A stretch of DNA of 64,000 nt from Laguncularia racemosa. Taxonomy: Eukaryota; Streptophyta; Magnoliopsida; Myrtales; Combretaceae. Under the pieces are notes generated by a model, which saw nothing but the letters and a program-made list of their open reading frames with translations, had not been told where the DNA came from and did no database searches. The DNA is taken from NCBI GenBank assembly GCA_037954665.1, contig JBBMOL010000195.1, positions 186,001 to 250,000 on the forward strand, read 5' to 3'. This document shows positions 1-12,672 of this stretch, in pieces; position 1 is the stretch's first letter; each line of letters begins with the position of its first letter. A program made the translations under genes and the position numbers.

Positions 1-1
1 A

Positions 2-1744
2 TACGTGCCTTATAGCGGTGACTCAAATGCGTTTCGGCCAAATGCGGATGCTAATCTTCATAATCAAAGTGCAGGATATGTTGGAAACTTGAATGGGTTT
101 CAACCGCATGTAGGTGATGCTTCTCGTAATAGTGATGGTGGCTATCGAAATCCAAATTATGGCCAGTTGCAGCAGGATATGAATTCCCAAGGTGATGGTA
201 ATTCTAGGAATAATGCTTATTCTACAATGGGGTTCTATCGGGATGGATATAGGGAAATGAGGCCGAGTGGCATATATGAACATGGGGCTGCACATACACA
301 AGGAACAATCAATGGGAATTTGTTCCATAATGCTGAGCAAAGTCCAAGAAATACTGGGTACAGTTCGTGGAACGGAGGTTTTCCTCAAATTGGTTCAAAA
401 AGCTTCCAGCAAAGTCAATATGGTGGCAGTGGACAGTATCAGCACTATGGCCAAGTTGGACAGTATCAACAAAATTTGCAAAGTGGGCAATATCAGATGA
501 AACCCTTTGATGTTCAGGAACCGACTGCAAGGTCCGAAAGTTCTTCCGTTGGTTCTATTGAGGAGTTTGATGCATTCTGCAAAGAAAGAAAAGTAAAGGA
601 AGCTGTGGAAGTTTTGTCTTTGTTGGAGAATAAACATATTGCTATTGACTTACAGAGGTATGTCCAATTGATACAGCTTTGTGGAGATGATAAAGCAACA
701 GAAGAAGCCAAAGCTGTTCATGAACATATTGTTAGATGTGTGTCGCCTGTTAATGTGGATATCATGAATAGTATTCTGGAGATGTACTTGAAATGCAGTT
801 CCATAAATGATGCTTTTGCAGCATTCAACAGGATGTTGGAGCGCAATTTGTCAACATGGGAAATCATGATTAGATGGCTTGCAAAAAATGACCTTGGAGA
901 GGATTCGCTTGACATTTTTAGTCAATTTAAAGAAGCAGGGCTTAGGCCCGATGGAAAGTTGTTCATCTCTGTATTATCTGCATGTGCAGCTGTTGGTGAT
1001 ATTCATGAGGGATTACTGCACTTCAAATCAATGAGCAAGGATTATGATATTGTTCCATCCATGGAACATTATGTTAGCATTGTAGATATGCTAGCCAGTA
1101 CTGGGCATCTGGAAGAAGCGTTTGAGTTTATTGAGAAAATGCCACTAGAGCCTAGTGCTGAAATTTGGGAAACGCTGATGAATAACTGCAGAATTCATGG
1201 GCATTTGGAGCTTGGGGATCATTGTGCTGAGCTTGTTGAGCAGTTAGATCCATCACGCTTAAATAAAGACTCAAAGTCTGGCCTTGTACCTGTGAAAGCT
1301 GAGGATTTAGCTAAGGACGAACAGAAGAAGAAACTGGCGAAGAAAAATCTGTTAGAGGCTAGAAGCACAGTCCATGAATATCGAGCTGGGGATACATCTC
1401 ATCCTGAGACGCCTAGAATCTATGCACAGTTAAGGGGGTTAAGAGAACTAATGAAAGAAGCTGGTTATTTTCCAGAGACAAGATTTGTTTTGCATGACAT
1501 CGACCAGGAAAGCAAGGAAGATGCACTTCTTTCTCATAGTGAGAGACTTGCTGTATCGTATGGTCTTCTAAGTAGTCCAGCACGATCACAGATTCGAGTT
1601 ATTAAGAATCTCCGTGTTTGTGGAGATTGCCACAGTGCATTGAAGATTATGTCTAAGATTGTTGGGAGAGAGTTCATAATGCGTGATGCCAAGCGATTCC
1701 ATCATTTTAAAGATGGAGTGTGTTCCTGTCGAGATTATTGGTGA
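2..1744 (+). CDS. PPR protein, DYW subclass, organelle RNA-editing factor (5' end outside the window)
   Basis: The frame is already open at base 2, so the true start lies upstream; the GTG at 5 is only an apparent start. The visible 580 residues fall into three parts. Residues 1-165 are low complexity, rich in Gln, Gly, Tyr, Asn and Ser. Roughly 185-400 hold a few PPR motifs, far fewer than usual for this class. About 435 to the end is a DYW deaminase. Its zinc and catalytic residues are visible: HSE near 511, CGDC near 539-542, a second zinc site ending CSC, and a terminal DYW. A Lys-rich stretch (about 430-455) sits where the E domain normally is. Family members bind organelle transcripts and deaminate specific cytidines to uridine. 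A Gln-rich N-terminus plus few PPRs resembles the mitochondrial MEF8/MEF8S group, but I infer this from memory of the family. The stop is TGA at 1742-1744. The gene is intact in the window and its 1743 bases contain no intron. Confidence 0.93.
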   Translation, partial: YVPYSGDSNAFRPNADANLHNQSAGYVGNLNGFQPHVGDASRNSDGGYRNPNYGQLQQDMNSQGDGNSRNNAYSTMGFYRDGYREMRPSGIYEHGAAHTQGTINGNLFHNAEQSPRNTGYSSWNGGFPQIGSKSFQQSQYGGSGQYQHYGQVGQYQQNLQSGQYQMKPFDVQEPTARSESSSVGSIEEFDAFCKERKVKEAVEVLSLLENKHIAIDLQRYVQLIQLCGDDKATEEAKAVHEHIVRCVSPVNVDIMNSILEMYLKCSSINDAFAAFNRMLERNLSTWEIMIRWLAKNDLGEDSLDIFSQFKEAGLRPDGKLFISVLSACAAVGDIHEGLLHFKSMSKDYDIVPSMEHYVSIVDMLASTGHLEEAFEFIEKMPLEPSAEIWETLMNNCRIHGHLELGDHCAELVEQLDPSRLNKDSKSGLVPVKAEDLAKDEQKKKLAKKNLLEARSTVHEYRAGDTSHPETPRIYAQLRGLRELMKEAGYFPETRFVLHDIDQESKEDALLSHSERLAVSYGLLSSPARSQIRVIKNLRVCGDCHSALKIMSKIVGREFIMRDAKRFHHFKDGVCSCRDYW

Positions 1745-4379
1745 TGGGGTAAGATTGATCCAAGCAATGTTTTACTGTCCATGTTCTGGGAGAGGGAAAG
1801 GAAAAAAAGGATTATTCTGGAGTATGAATCATTTTTTACTTTTGTATAAACACATCCATATTTTGTAGAAGTGGTGTAATGGATTCTATGGTTATATTGT
1901 GTTTCATAGTTATTGCATAATCTCAAAAGATGTTAGTATTTTAACTGAAGAAATAATAACACAGTATACTTGGCATGTTTTATCTCTTGATGTAATTACT
2001 CTCTTGTTTTTGCCAGAGAAAACTATCAGCATCTAGGAATAGTGGGGTTTTTTTTTTTTTGCCCTAAGAATATGTTGAAATATCACTTGCCTCATATTGA
2101 TGCCAGTGGGTTTAGGTTCTGAAAGTTCATATTTGAATTCCTTGTCAGAGGGGAAAGATGATGTTCTCACCGATTGAGATAATGTTGGAATAAGCTGGGC
2201 AGTAGATTGACAATCTCCATTGTTAGCAGCAAAGATTGAACTTAGTGAGATTGAGTTTATCTTCCCTCAAAAGCCAATGCTGCCAAAGCAAGCAGGCTAT
2301 ATAGTTTTATCTCTTATCTGTATATTTCCTAATGATATGATTCACTATTATAGGCTGTGATCAACTAAAACAGGACAAAAATTTGGGCTTTGCCTTTTTC
2401 ACCCATTAGTGCAGCTTGATAATTCATATTAAGCACTATCTTTTTTTTCTCTAATATTTAATTTCCAAATTAAAAAGCTATATGCAGTTGAGCAGGATTG
2501 CTGAAATGATTATTCAATATATGCAGCAACTTTTTACATCTTATATGTTTATTGTTGTACCTATGAGTGAGTAAGAACGAAGTCTGGTGAACATAGGTGA
2601 GGAAAACATCATATGTTGATAGGCATTATTGAGGTTCTTTATCTTGTTGATTTTCATTTCTTTTGTTGCATCCACAAACTGCTATGGACTCCAAAGCAAC
2701 CTTTATAGGCCTGATTATGTCAAGTTAATTTTTCTTTTTCGCCAAATTATCTAGTTGATGTTAATCTAATATATCACATCCAAAAGGTACTCTGGGCTTG
2801 AGGATATCTTTTGGTCCTCTTAATTGTTAATTTTATATACTGTATCCATGAACTACTATAGGCTTGATATCATTATTCTCTAGCTCTTTCAATTTCTATA
2901 GGCATGGTAAATTTTCTTATGCAGTGGAATGTGGAACTAGTAGTTCTATTTTCTTTTGTGTGTGTGTGTGTGTATTCATGGCTTGATGCGGTGTCAGGCT
3001 GGGTATTTCAAATATGAAGTGAAAATAGTTGCAGTTTTAAGCCAAATGATTTCTCATGGTTGAGTATCTTATTAAGTGTTACTTGCTTTCTCTTTGAGGA
3101 CTATATACACACAGAAATCCGCTTAGCAGCCTGGTAGCGGGGGAAGAAGATTCTTCCTTGCTTAATATTCCTCTTTATTACATGCCTTTTAAATTCTGCA
3201 GTGAGCAGATTCTACATCCTGTAAGCAAGACAAGGAATTCTACAGATATTTTTTTATGCAGACTTCAATTTCCTGTCAGCTTGGGTGCTCATATGGATGA
3301 CATTTCTTGGAGTGATTCAGTTCAATATTGGGGGAAGAAAAGAGCGAAAAGCTCACTTACCAATTATATCATTATATTTGGCCCACTATTGTGATACTAG
3401 CATTTTATATGGACGAATTACAGGTGATATTTTCTTCTGAGGGGATGTTACTATTATGTGATATTTTTTGTTGCATAGTTTGGAGATAGAATTGCAGCCA
3501 AAATTGTAGCCATGCCTCTTGAAATTCTTTTTGGTAAATTTCTTTTGCTTGTGTAACATATAAACGTATTTTGTAGATAGTTTTTCAGGGATGAAATATC
3601 ATGAATAGTGTTATGTCAAGTGGGGATATTGCTGAAATTGGCTGTTAAAAACAATAGTGGAGGAAAGATAGCAACTATACAATTTGCAGCTGGAGCTCAG
3701 AAAATCTATCCGTTAGGATATTCTTGCTTGCTGTTGGGGTAGCCTCTTTTTACTATTGAAATAAGTGTGTTGGATTCTTGTTAAGAACCTAATTCTTGTT
3801 GGTTAATTGGTGGCTGTCTTCTGCTTAGTGTTCTTGGGGACTAGTGATTGCATATCCGTATTTGGTATTTTTATTTTTAACTTTTCCCTTCATTTGAGTG
3901 TGATGTGTGTTCATTGTTCAAGTGCAAAATCAAGTCATGATATGTTTTAAGCGTTAGCAAACACAACGATACTTTCTTTTCTTTTCTCTCTTTCTCTCTC
4001 TTTTTTCTTCTTTTGGGCCAAAGAAAAAATAATTCATATTAACTTAGAAAAGTAATCAGTCAAGTGTCAAAATCAAGTGTTAACTGCAGTTTTCGTGATA
4101 ATTTTGTCCAGAAATGTTTCATTTCATATTTTCTGTTGCAGCAGGTGGTGGGATTTATGTCTCTGATGGAATTGTTGTCCTGGTGGTTGAACAAAGTCAA
4201 GTATTAGCTGCAGCTTTCGTGATAATTTTGTGGAAACTTGGCATTTGAGAGGAATGGGAAAGCACCAAGGTTACTGTCGGGTTGCAATTGTGATTCAAAG
4301 CATTTGGTTTGATATTATGACAATGTTAAAAGAGTTTTCCTATAATTGAGAAGCTGAAAATTTTGAATCCTGATATCTC
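1745..4379. other. 3' UTR of the PPR gene and intergenic DNA
   Basis: This stretch is AT-rich and stops occur in all frames. The first few hundred bases presumably hold the 3' UTR and poly(A) site of the PPR gene. An open stretch at 3158-3394 has no recognisable domain and I do not call it a gene. No element termini, RNA gene or conserved motif were seen apart from a short TG microsatellite. Confidence 0.6.
2957..2972. repeat. (TG)8 microsatellite
   Basis: Eight perfect TG units lie in the 3' flank of the PPR gene. This is a simple repeat with no evident function. Confidence 0.95.
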
Positions 4380-4424
4380 CATGCGGCTGACTTTAACATA
4401 CAATCTTGAAAAGTGCGGCAAGTT

Positions 4425-4858
4425 GTTTGGAAGAGTCCTCCGAGTGGTGTTATTAAACTAAATAGAGATGGATCCTTTAGTCCTACGAAGTGGTAGGAGT
4501 TGGACTGGTAAAAGTTTCGAAGGGGATGTTGATGTTCGCATTTGATCATTATTCTTCTTATTTATCAATAGATTTGATAGAGTTAGAAGCTATTAAAAGG
4601 ATTGCCAATTATGTTTGCAACAAGGCTTATGCATATTATAATTGAAGTGGATTTGATAATGGCTTTCCTGGATTAGTCGTTTTTGCGATCCTAGATGTGA
4701 AGCTTGGTACATAGTATAAAGAACTATTCAAATATTAAGAGTGATTCGTGCTTTAGTTTGTAATATTTATAGAGGCAAACATACCAGCAGATTTCTTAGC
4801 TATAAAAGCTAGATACCTCAAAGCAGAGTTTTCACTTTCTAATTTTAATTCAGTTTAA
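4425..4858 (+). mobile_element. RNase H remnant of a non-LTR (LINE) element, + strand
   Basis: Starting at 4425 the + strand reads VWKSPPSGVIKLNRDGSFS, the typical start of the plant LINE-type RNase H domain (W-x-PP...KLN-x-DGSF). After frame changes, the end near 4780-4858 reads ANIPADFLAIKARYL and then a stop, which matches the C-terminal part of the same domain. Several stops lie between. A-runs downstream (4976-4984 and 5021-5032) could mark the old poly(A) tail. This is a 5'-truncated dead copy and no function is expected. Confidence 0.75.
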
Positions 4859-5239
4859 GGTCTAATTCTTAGATAAATGTTATATATGATACTTGAATTT
4901 TACTCATTTATAATCTATAAACTTTTTAAAATTATTTATAGTATCTAGAATAAATCTGTTTAAGTAATTAATGCAAAAAAAAAAGGATAAATTTTGGGTG
5001 GTTAATTGCAAAAAGGGCAAAAAAAAAAAAAAGTATCAAATGGATACTTTTAAATTTAAGCTAATTAATTATAAAAAAGTAAAATTTAGATATCCAATAC
5101 AATATTTGCCTTTAATTCTTTAGAGCAAAGAGTTGTTCTAAGCATTAGACGAAGATGTATTCTCTCTATGATAGGATAAACTATCCTTCTTCTTGAAGAG
5201 GGAAAAAAAAAAAAGAAGAGAAGAAAAGAAGCTAGTTAC

Positions 5240-5660
5240 ATTCCATCTAGAGGTTTAATTGTATGATTGAATAAAGGAATTGGGGATCAAAATATCAAAA
5301 ACGTTCGAGGACATTTTATCTTGTGATGCTTTTTAGTTAGTACACGCATTGGCTTTCCTATTAGCTAGAGGAAAAGAACATTTGCTAAACTCATTTTAGA
5401 GAATTTTGATGTCTTTAAGTATCCTCGATAATCTCCCTTTTTTTCAGCTTCCTTCATTATACCTATAAGCATTCTCTAAATCAGTTTCAATAGTAATATT
5501 AGATCATTTCTTCACTTTTTTCCACTCAAATAGCTTCTATGGTGGCTATTGCTTCACATATTATAGGAGATTTAGCCTCTGCTATGTTGGTAGCCATTTT
5601 TCATTGGCCTTTGACTCATCGAAACACATGCTTTGCCTTTATCTAAAAAGCTCTCAATCT
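5240..5660 (-). mobile_element. RNase H remnant of a LINE, minus strand
   Basis: The minus strand reads fragments such as EAKSPIICEAIATIEAI, then SNITIETDLENAYRY, then LANRKANAC. These correspond to the middle and end of the LINE RNase H fold (the E-A-x-A helix, the ETD strand, and the NRxAN-x-C/A terminal part), interrupted by stops. It lies about 400 bases beyond the RNase H end of LINE-A, so it is probably the 3' end of another LINE, perhaps LINE-B, whose ORF1 is seen at 46 and 55 kb. That link is inference. Confidence 0.55.
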
Positions 5661-6039
5661 AACCCATAACCTACAAATGAGGAACTAGGTATGCCACTAA
5701 GGAGTCACATCCTAGCAAGGTAATGTGAAGAGTTAAGATTGGTCTCAGCACTTGATGAGCCCACCAAACATTGAGTTCGTTTGAAGGTTCTCAATGTCTA
5801 TGGACTTAGGAGTATGGGCATAGATCAATTGGTTGCCCATCCCTTGAAAGCTTATATAAGTCAAGGATCCCTCACTAAGATGGAGGAGGACACTGAGGCC
5901 TAGATAAATCCCATTTAAACACACTCTCTCTTTCTCTTTGAATGTTGTTATTGTGATATCTCTACTCTTTGCTAACTTAAGCATCAAAGGGACAATATCA
6001 GAGATTCGTATGGATTAAGGGAAATTTTGTTTATGATAG

Positions 6040-9000
6040 TTAATGCATGAGGTAATATGAAATTTAGATTTGGGATGTTCATAGGAATGGCTAGACAAAT
6101 CGTTGTTTTTTGTTTGAAAGAATGTAGTAGATGTGATAGGAACATTTAATACGATATGTTTTGCAACGTATGTGTAGAAGTCAGGTTAGATGATTCGAAA
6201 TGGTGTGAATGGGGCCCTGCTAAGTCAATATCTTCATTGACAAATGTTATAATCTTGTAGCTTGTATGAGCCTTAGTGGAAATGCCTACATGTTGTATGC
6301 TATTATGGATTGATGTGGATGAAAAGTTCATTATTGCGCTTATTGCATAAGTTAGCTCTATAATAACTGTCCTTATAAAGGATTAAAAGCACCATTTGAG
6401 TTTAATTTTATACACATGCCTTTTAGCACATCCCAACTAATATGAGGAGCGCCATCAACTTGATGCTACTATTGAAGATTAGGAAGGTGTTGATGTACCT
6501 CGTCCTTGGCTACATTTAGTGTAATCGCACACTAACAAAGGTGACTCTGGACTACTAGTTGTTTAGAGTGCATTCCTAGAATGTTTCTCTTGCTAATACT
6601 TGCACATTTTTCTAGTAACCTATGAGAAATACTCATTAGAATGCAAAGATAGCATGTATGGTTAGATATAACTGATGCATTAGATAAGGTATTGGTTGAA
6701 ATAGATGAATGTCTAGGAAGCCCAGATTGCCTACTCTCACAAATATTTCTAGAATGATGGATTTCCTTAGCTTTATTGTGTTAATTTTAGTAAGAGCTCT
6801 TTTGTAGTTTTCTATGACAATGGCAACCTTAGGACTCTTGGATTCAAATATTGCTTTACACCTAGCTTTCCAATGCACCATATTATTATACAAAGTCTAG
6901 TAAAGATTTCTAATGCTTCCTCTTCATTTCCAGCCGCATTAATCAAACATGTCTTCAATAATGTATCTAAAGTAGTGATCTTATCAACACCTATTTGAAT
7001 ACCTAATGTAGCAAACTACATTAGTTTTGTCCACGGGCAACACAACAACATATGTTTATTTGTAGCACTTGTTGTCAATGACATGTCTTTTCATGAGATT
7101 ACATTGGGTGGACACTGCATTATTTAAGGCCTTCTAAATAAAATGCTTTACTTTCAGTAAACAAGGCACTACCATACTTGGTTCCAAGTAGTCTTATGTA
7201 TTTGATGTGATGAAGAAGCTCTCAATCTAACTTAGTACGTATTTTGTAAGTGAATTGTACACTACACTTTCTTGTTCTATCATGCGACCAAATAAGACAT
7301 TCATTCATGTGAGCAAAGGGAAGTGGAATTGCTAGAATAGCTCTAATCATGCTATTCTCAAACCATTTTTTTAGCTCTTGTACTCTCCATGATCTTGCTT
7401 CTACATCAATCAAATTTGACATTAGCAAGTTGTGATTTAACATGTTTATGTTAAAAGTCAGCTTGTTCCTATTCAGACCTAGGATCCATTTATTTACAAT
7501 TGCTTCAATAGGTTACCCATCACCTACCTACCGTAAAGCACCTTTTAGAAAATGCTCTCCACCATGAAGACCTAAGAGTCTTTAGAACTTTTAGAAGCCT
7601 GCATAAAGAATGGATTAGAAAAATATATGCCTTTAAGTACTTGTACCTACAAAGCATTTAGATTTGTATAAATTCTCCATGTTAGCTTGGTTAGGAGAGA
7701 TAAATTGAAATTATTGAGGTCTTTAAAACCTAGGCCTCCTTTTGACTTTAGCAGAGATATTTTATCCTAGTTCAGCCAATGAACTCTCTTTTCATCATTT
7801 GTTTGCCCCCACCTAAATTGAGCAACCATTGAGCTAACTTCTCTACACTACTTGACTAGGAATTTAAAATAACTGATTGAGTAAGTTGGGATGGAACTTG
7901 TTACAAATTTGATAAGAACTCTTTCATCTGCATTTGAAAGGATACATCTCTTCCATTTTTTTAGTTTTTCTTGAATTTTATCTTTGATAAAACAAAGTGC
8001 ATCCATCTTGTTTCATCCCTAAATGGTTAGTGAGCCTAGATACTTACCTAGGTTGTTGGTTACTAGAACTCCCAAGGCTTCTCCAATCTCACTCATCCTG
8101 TCTAGTGTTGTGTCTTTATTAGAAAATAAACTTAACTTTTAGAGATAGATTTTCCTATCTTGAAGCATTGCAATAGACCTGTAAAATATTCCTTAGAGCT
8201 TAGACATTTGAAATAGTGCCCTCTATGAAAAAACAACGAGTCATCAGCAAACAACAGATGTAATAAGATAGGACATGACCACCCGATGTTCATTCCATAT
8301 AATGGTTTGTCACTACAACGTTTTCAATGTTTTGTGACAATACATTTGCGACTAAGATGAACGAAAGTAGGTCACCTTATTTAAGTCCCCTCGGAAGATG
8401 CACATGACTTACAATCTTTCCATTGACTAGAATCCTATAAGAAATAGACATTACACATTCCATTGCCTACCTAATCTATGTATTAGAAAAACCAAGTTTA
8501 GCAATATTGCTGGTAAGAAGTCCCACTTTACTCAGTCATAAGCTTTGTTCATGTCTAACTCAAAGGCATAGTACTTTTTGCTACTTGATTGCTTGGTTTA
8601 AGGAAGTGGAAAGCCTCATGAGCTATTATGGTATTATCTCATATGACTGGACTTGACACAAAGGCACTTTAAGGTTTTGAGACAACACTATGAAGGATGG
8701 GTTTCAATCAATTGACCAAGACCCTTGAAATCACTTTAAAAATAAAATTGCAAAGACTAATTGGACAAAAATGACTGACTCCTTGTGGTGAAATTTTTGG
8801 GATAAACACAATATCAATAAGGTTTTAGGTGAAAGTGATAATGCCCATATTGAATAATGACCATACCGTCTCCACCATGGATTTACCTACTATATGCTAA
8901 TAGTGCTAATAGAACACCTTAGGGACACCATGTAAACTTGGAGCTTTGAAGGCACCCAACTGAAAAGTCACACACTTGATTTCATCAACTGACACTAGAC

Positions 9001-10270
9001 TACTCAACATATCATTAGCTTCGCTATTAATGAGGGTGGAGACCAAATCTAATACATTTCCCCAATTCCTCCCACCATCTGATTTAAAAAGATGAGCATA
9101 GAAATTATTGAAAGTGCTCATAATTGTCTCCGCATCCTCTAGCCAATTACCACTATTAGCCTTTAGCCCAAAATTTTGGTTCCTCTATCTATGCATAATA
9201 GTGGATCAATGGAAGAACTTTATATTCCTATCACCCTTTTTCATCTAACTCACCTTAGATCTTTGATGCCAATATAGCTCCTCCCTTTTCCAAAATAATT
9301 CAAGTTTTCCAATAAGCTTCTTTTCATATTCTTTGTCAGTAAGGCAACCTTTCTTTTGTGTCTTTAGTAACTCCTATACACATTGGATATCAAGTTTATT
9401 ATTCTAAAACTCACCATGGCTCCACTTCATTAGTTTCCATCTACATCGCTTTAGCTTGAATCCAAGTGGAAATGGATGTCCTCTTGGAGGAGTTTCATCC
9501 CATGCTACTTTAATTGTGTCACCACATTCCTCTATTATAATCCATATATTTTTAAATTCAAACTACTTTTTACCTCTTTTATCTACAAAGCATGAATCCA
9601 TTACTAGTGTGACATGATTCGAGCCCACCATTTCACCATTTAAGACTTATGTTCATGGGAATTTGATAAGCCATTCGTTGGAGCCTAATGTCCTATCAAT
9701 TCTCTCCATGACAATTTTGTCATCCTCCTTCTTATTTAGCCAAGTGAATTTTAGCCCTTGAAAGTCATTGAGGTTGGCATTCATGATCATATTTCCAAAA
9801 AGCTCCATCAACCAGGTACAATGATGATTCCTACCTTTCTTTTAGTGGTCAAACAAAATATCATTAAAATCTCCAATGCAAAGCTACGATTCTCTGGTAG
9901 CTATTCCAAACAACTCCAACTCTTACCATTGGATTTTCTTAGGTTGCAAATCTGGGTTAGCATAAATCTAAGACACATGTGAAAATAATGAACCATATAC
10001 CAAATACATTGATGATTTAATATGATTCTCATTAAAGTCTTCAATTTCAATTGATGCATCATTCGACCACCATAAAGGAAGACCCTTAGATAAACCTGTT
10101 GGAAGGATGTAAAATTTGTTTCCAAACCTCATTCTCCTTTTGATATTTGCTAAATTTCTAGAATTATTCTTTGTTTTGGTTAGAAAAATGACACTCAAAT
10201 TGTATCTTTAGATGAGGTCCTAAAGGTGCTAAACTATTAGGCAGGGCCCCACTCCTTAACAGGTTTAAGT
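6040..10270 (-). pseudogene. LINE-A ORF2: endonuclease, reverse transcriptase, zf-RVT, RNase H (decayed)
   Basis: Four domains are readable on the minus strand. (1) Endonuclease from about 10260 down, with SVIFLTKTKN and later LPLWWSND, as in the EEP nuclease that nicks target DNA. (2) Reverse transcriptase about 9170-7900. Its N-terminal part at 8906-9121 contains FKAPSLHGVPKVFY (usually KAPGPDG), and the catalytic FADD motif is encoded at 8240-8251. (3) A zf-RVT-like region about 7440-6640, with VEARSWRVQELKKWF, then IPLPF...LIWSHD, then HWKARCKAIFES. (4) An RNase H start near 6410, with MCIKLNSNGAFNP. Stops occur in every domain, so the protein is not made as a whole. The domain order is standard for plant L1 elements. 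Confidence 0.85.
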
Positions 10271-10669
10271 TAATGAGAATGAGTGTCAACTTTGTGTGCT
10301 TTTACTTGACTTTTCTTAGGCTTCCTTCTTTTTTTGACAGGAGACTTTTTCTATTTTATTTGGCTCAAGGTAACTTTGACTTCAAACTTTAGCCTTTTCA
10401 TTAGGCCCATCATAGGCTCTTCAGTTGCCTGTTTAATTGCTAGTGTCTATAAAGTAAGAATGAGAAATGAAGGGGAAGAACTTATCATAAGCCTAGGTTT
10501 TGGGGCTAGGGGTGGAAGTTGGAAATTTGACAAAATATAGATTTGGAGGGATGTACAAGGGTTGGGGATTTTTTTGGAGAAAAGGGTTTGGAAATGGGAG
10601 GAGGGGATGTAATGCTTAAATGTGTGTGTTGCACTTGTTGATTTGTCTTGAAGATAAGGGAAAGCGTCT

Positions 10670-11264
10670 TTATGGGGCTAGTGACTTCTTCATGATCATC
10701 CATATTAGATGTTGGATGAGAAAGTAGTGAGTAGTTGGAGGTCTCTTGGGATGATTGAGGTTGAGTGGAAGTTTGAGAGGGGGAAGGATCAAGATTGCTA
10801 GAAGAGTTTTCATATTGGTATTAGGGTTTCCTCTTAAGGGTGGCACATAGGGTATATGCTTAAGGTTAATCAAGGGATGAAGAATAGAGGGAGAGGTTTC
10901 CTCTAATATATTCCTTGACAAGCCTTTTGCTAAAGTACTCAACATGATAGGGCTTATTTCATTGGAAGCTACCTCTATAGAAAAAGATTGGGTTGGTGAG
11001 ATATTATTAAGGGAGCTCTCCCTTTCAAATAAAGATCTAACAACATTTGCTCTTAACCAAGACCTATAATTATGGTTGTCCCCATATTTGCCACATCTTG
11101 TAGTTGAATGACCAAATCTTCTACACTTAAAGTAGATGTCAAGTAACTTTTCATATTTGAAGCTCGCAAAGCATCTTTCTGTTTTGTTTCTACTTAACCA
11201 AGTACCTGTCTTCAAGGTTGAGTCTAATCTACATCAATTATAACATTTAAAAATACTCTCATTA
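10670..11264 (-). pseudogene. LINE-A ORF1, C-terminal part with CCHC zinc knuckle
   Basis: A minus-strand open stretch of 181 codons (11215-10670), preceded by VFLNVIIDVD, holds the end of a DUF4283-type domain. Next comes the typical FKYEKLLDIYFKCRRFGHSTTRC segment, whose knuckle is degenerate: the first cysteine reads Tyr (canonical C-x2-C-x4-H-x4-C). The sequence then becomes Ser/Pro-rich. ORF1 of plant L1 elements encodes an RNA-binding protein of the ribonucleoprotein particle. Upstream the reading is cut by the Athila-like element at 11270; the N-terminal half is at 44496-44966. Confidence 0.8.
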
Positions 11265-11269
11265 TACCC

Positions 11270-12672
11270 TAATATTGCTCAAATCTAATTGATCATTAAA
11301 GTTATTAAATTTATAACCAATAAAATCTACTATCGAGCTAGGCAATGTACCTATCGATTACAGTATAGATTTAATAGGTGTCGTCATCTGGGATTTAGAA
11401 AACAAGTACTAGTATTACCTTTCTCTACTATCTAGTCTAATTTATGATGTGGAAATTATGAATTAAATTAATAACTAACAAATCTTAGTAACCCTAGAAT
11501 TGAATGATATTGTCTTAAAAAATATATTCAATCACAAAATATACCCTTCATCTTATTCCACCTTAACCCTTAAATTCTCAAAATAAGACATCGATTAATG
11601 AATCAATTTCCATTTTGCATTGCAGGAATTCTCAAGTAAAATCAATTACTCCATCAAGTTAATCAATTCATAATCATACATAAGATAATGGAGACCTCTC
11701 CCTCATTACCATTATGCAAGATCTCATTAAGTTCACAATTCCAATAAATTGCAGAAAATCAATGTTCTCCTACCTTCAAGTAAAACATGTAATTTCTCTA
11801 TTCATGAAGATCTAATTTATTAGATGAAACCTCTTTCAATCTAAAAAAAATCGGACATACAATCAATTTGCGCGCATAAATCAATCACAAGAATAATAGA
11901 AATACATGAATAGATGCAAAGATATAAATAATTCATTAATCAATCAATGGTTTACCACATGAGTTAGGGTTTCATAAGATGAAAGATATAAAGAATTACT
12001 CCTTCATGGAGTTTTCAATAAAAACAGAGAATCTAGAGAAATAGATTTGATTCATGCTAAAAAGAATAATCCCTTGTTTGTTTTATGATCTCCAATGATG
12101 CTCGGACAATTCTCCTCTTGAAGTTCGTAATAAAGTACCCCTAGGTTTCCAAAACCAAGCCAGAAGGAAAGAAGTCTTTTTCAAATAAAACAATGAATTT
12201 GTTTATAGTTCTCACGAAAACAGGGTTCAACACGGGTGTCAGCATGACCGTGCTTGAGGCCGTGTTGACTTCAAAACACATTATTTTTCACTGCCCAGTT
12301 CAGCACGGCCTCCAGCATGGCCGTGCTTGGGGCAAGGCTGAACAAAGTGTTTGTTGTCACTCATTAGCACGGGTTGTGCTAGACCTGGGGCACATCTTGG
12401 CATGGTTTCTAACCATTTTCTTCACCTAGCACGGACGTCTACACGGGTTGTGCTGAAAGTTGTACTATGCTAAAAATTCACTTTTCTTTATTTTTTTTGC
12501 TAATTTTCACTTCGCCTTTGATCATATCCTCCTTAAAATTTTCTTTTGTCTTCATTAGTGCCTGAAAATAAAATTTAATCATATAAGTACCCTTTTCTTC
12601 ACAAATTACATGAAATCCATATAAAATTATAACTAATAAGCACTAGAATTAAAGGTCTTCTGACACTTATTA
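11270..12672 (-). repeat. 3' LTR of the Athila-like element
   Basis: This matches 43088-44490 along its whole length with scattered differences. The outer end abuts TACCC; the inner end follows a purine-rich tract (minus strand GTGAGGAGATT), the likely polypurine tract. The LTR contains GC-rich CACGG...CCGTG motifs that recur in the element's 3' noncoding part. Confidence 0.9.

Larger units (their letters stand above)
6040..11264 (-). mobile_element. LINE-A (L1-like non-LTR retrotransposon), 3' portion
   Basis: On the minus strand, the order ORF1 zinc knuckle, endonuclease, reverse transcriptase, zf-RVT and RNase H can be read, with many stops and frame changes. The element is cut at 11264/11265 by the Athila-like insertion. 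Its ORF1 N-terminal half continues beyond that insertion at 44496-44966. I could not fix the 3' end or find its target-site duplication. It is a dead copy and a host of younger insertions. Confidence 0.85.

Noticed and set aside
3158..3394. 78-codon open frame downstream of the PPR gene
   Set aside because: No recognisable motif, and AT-rich composition like the surrounding noncoding DNA.
10506..10703. Separate small gene on the minus strand next to LINE-A ORF1
   Set aside because: It overlaps the Ser/Pro-rich C-terminal part of LINE-A ORF1 and most likely is a frame-shifted piece of it.
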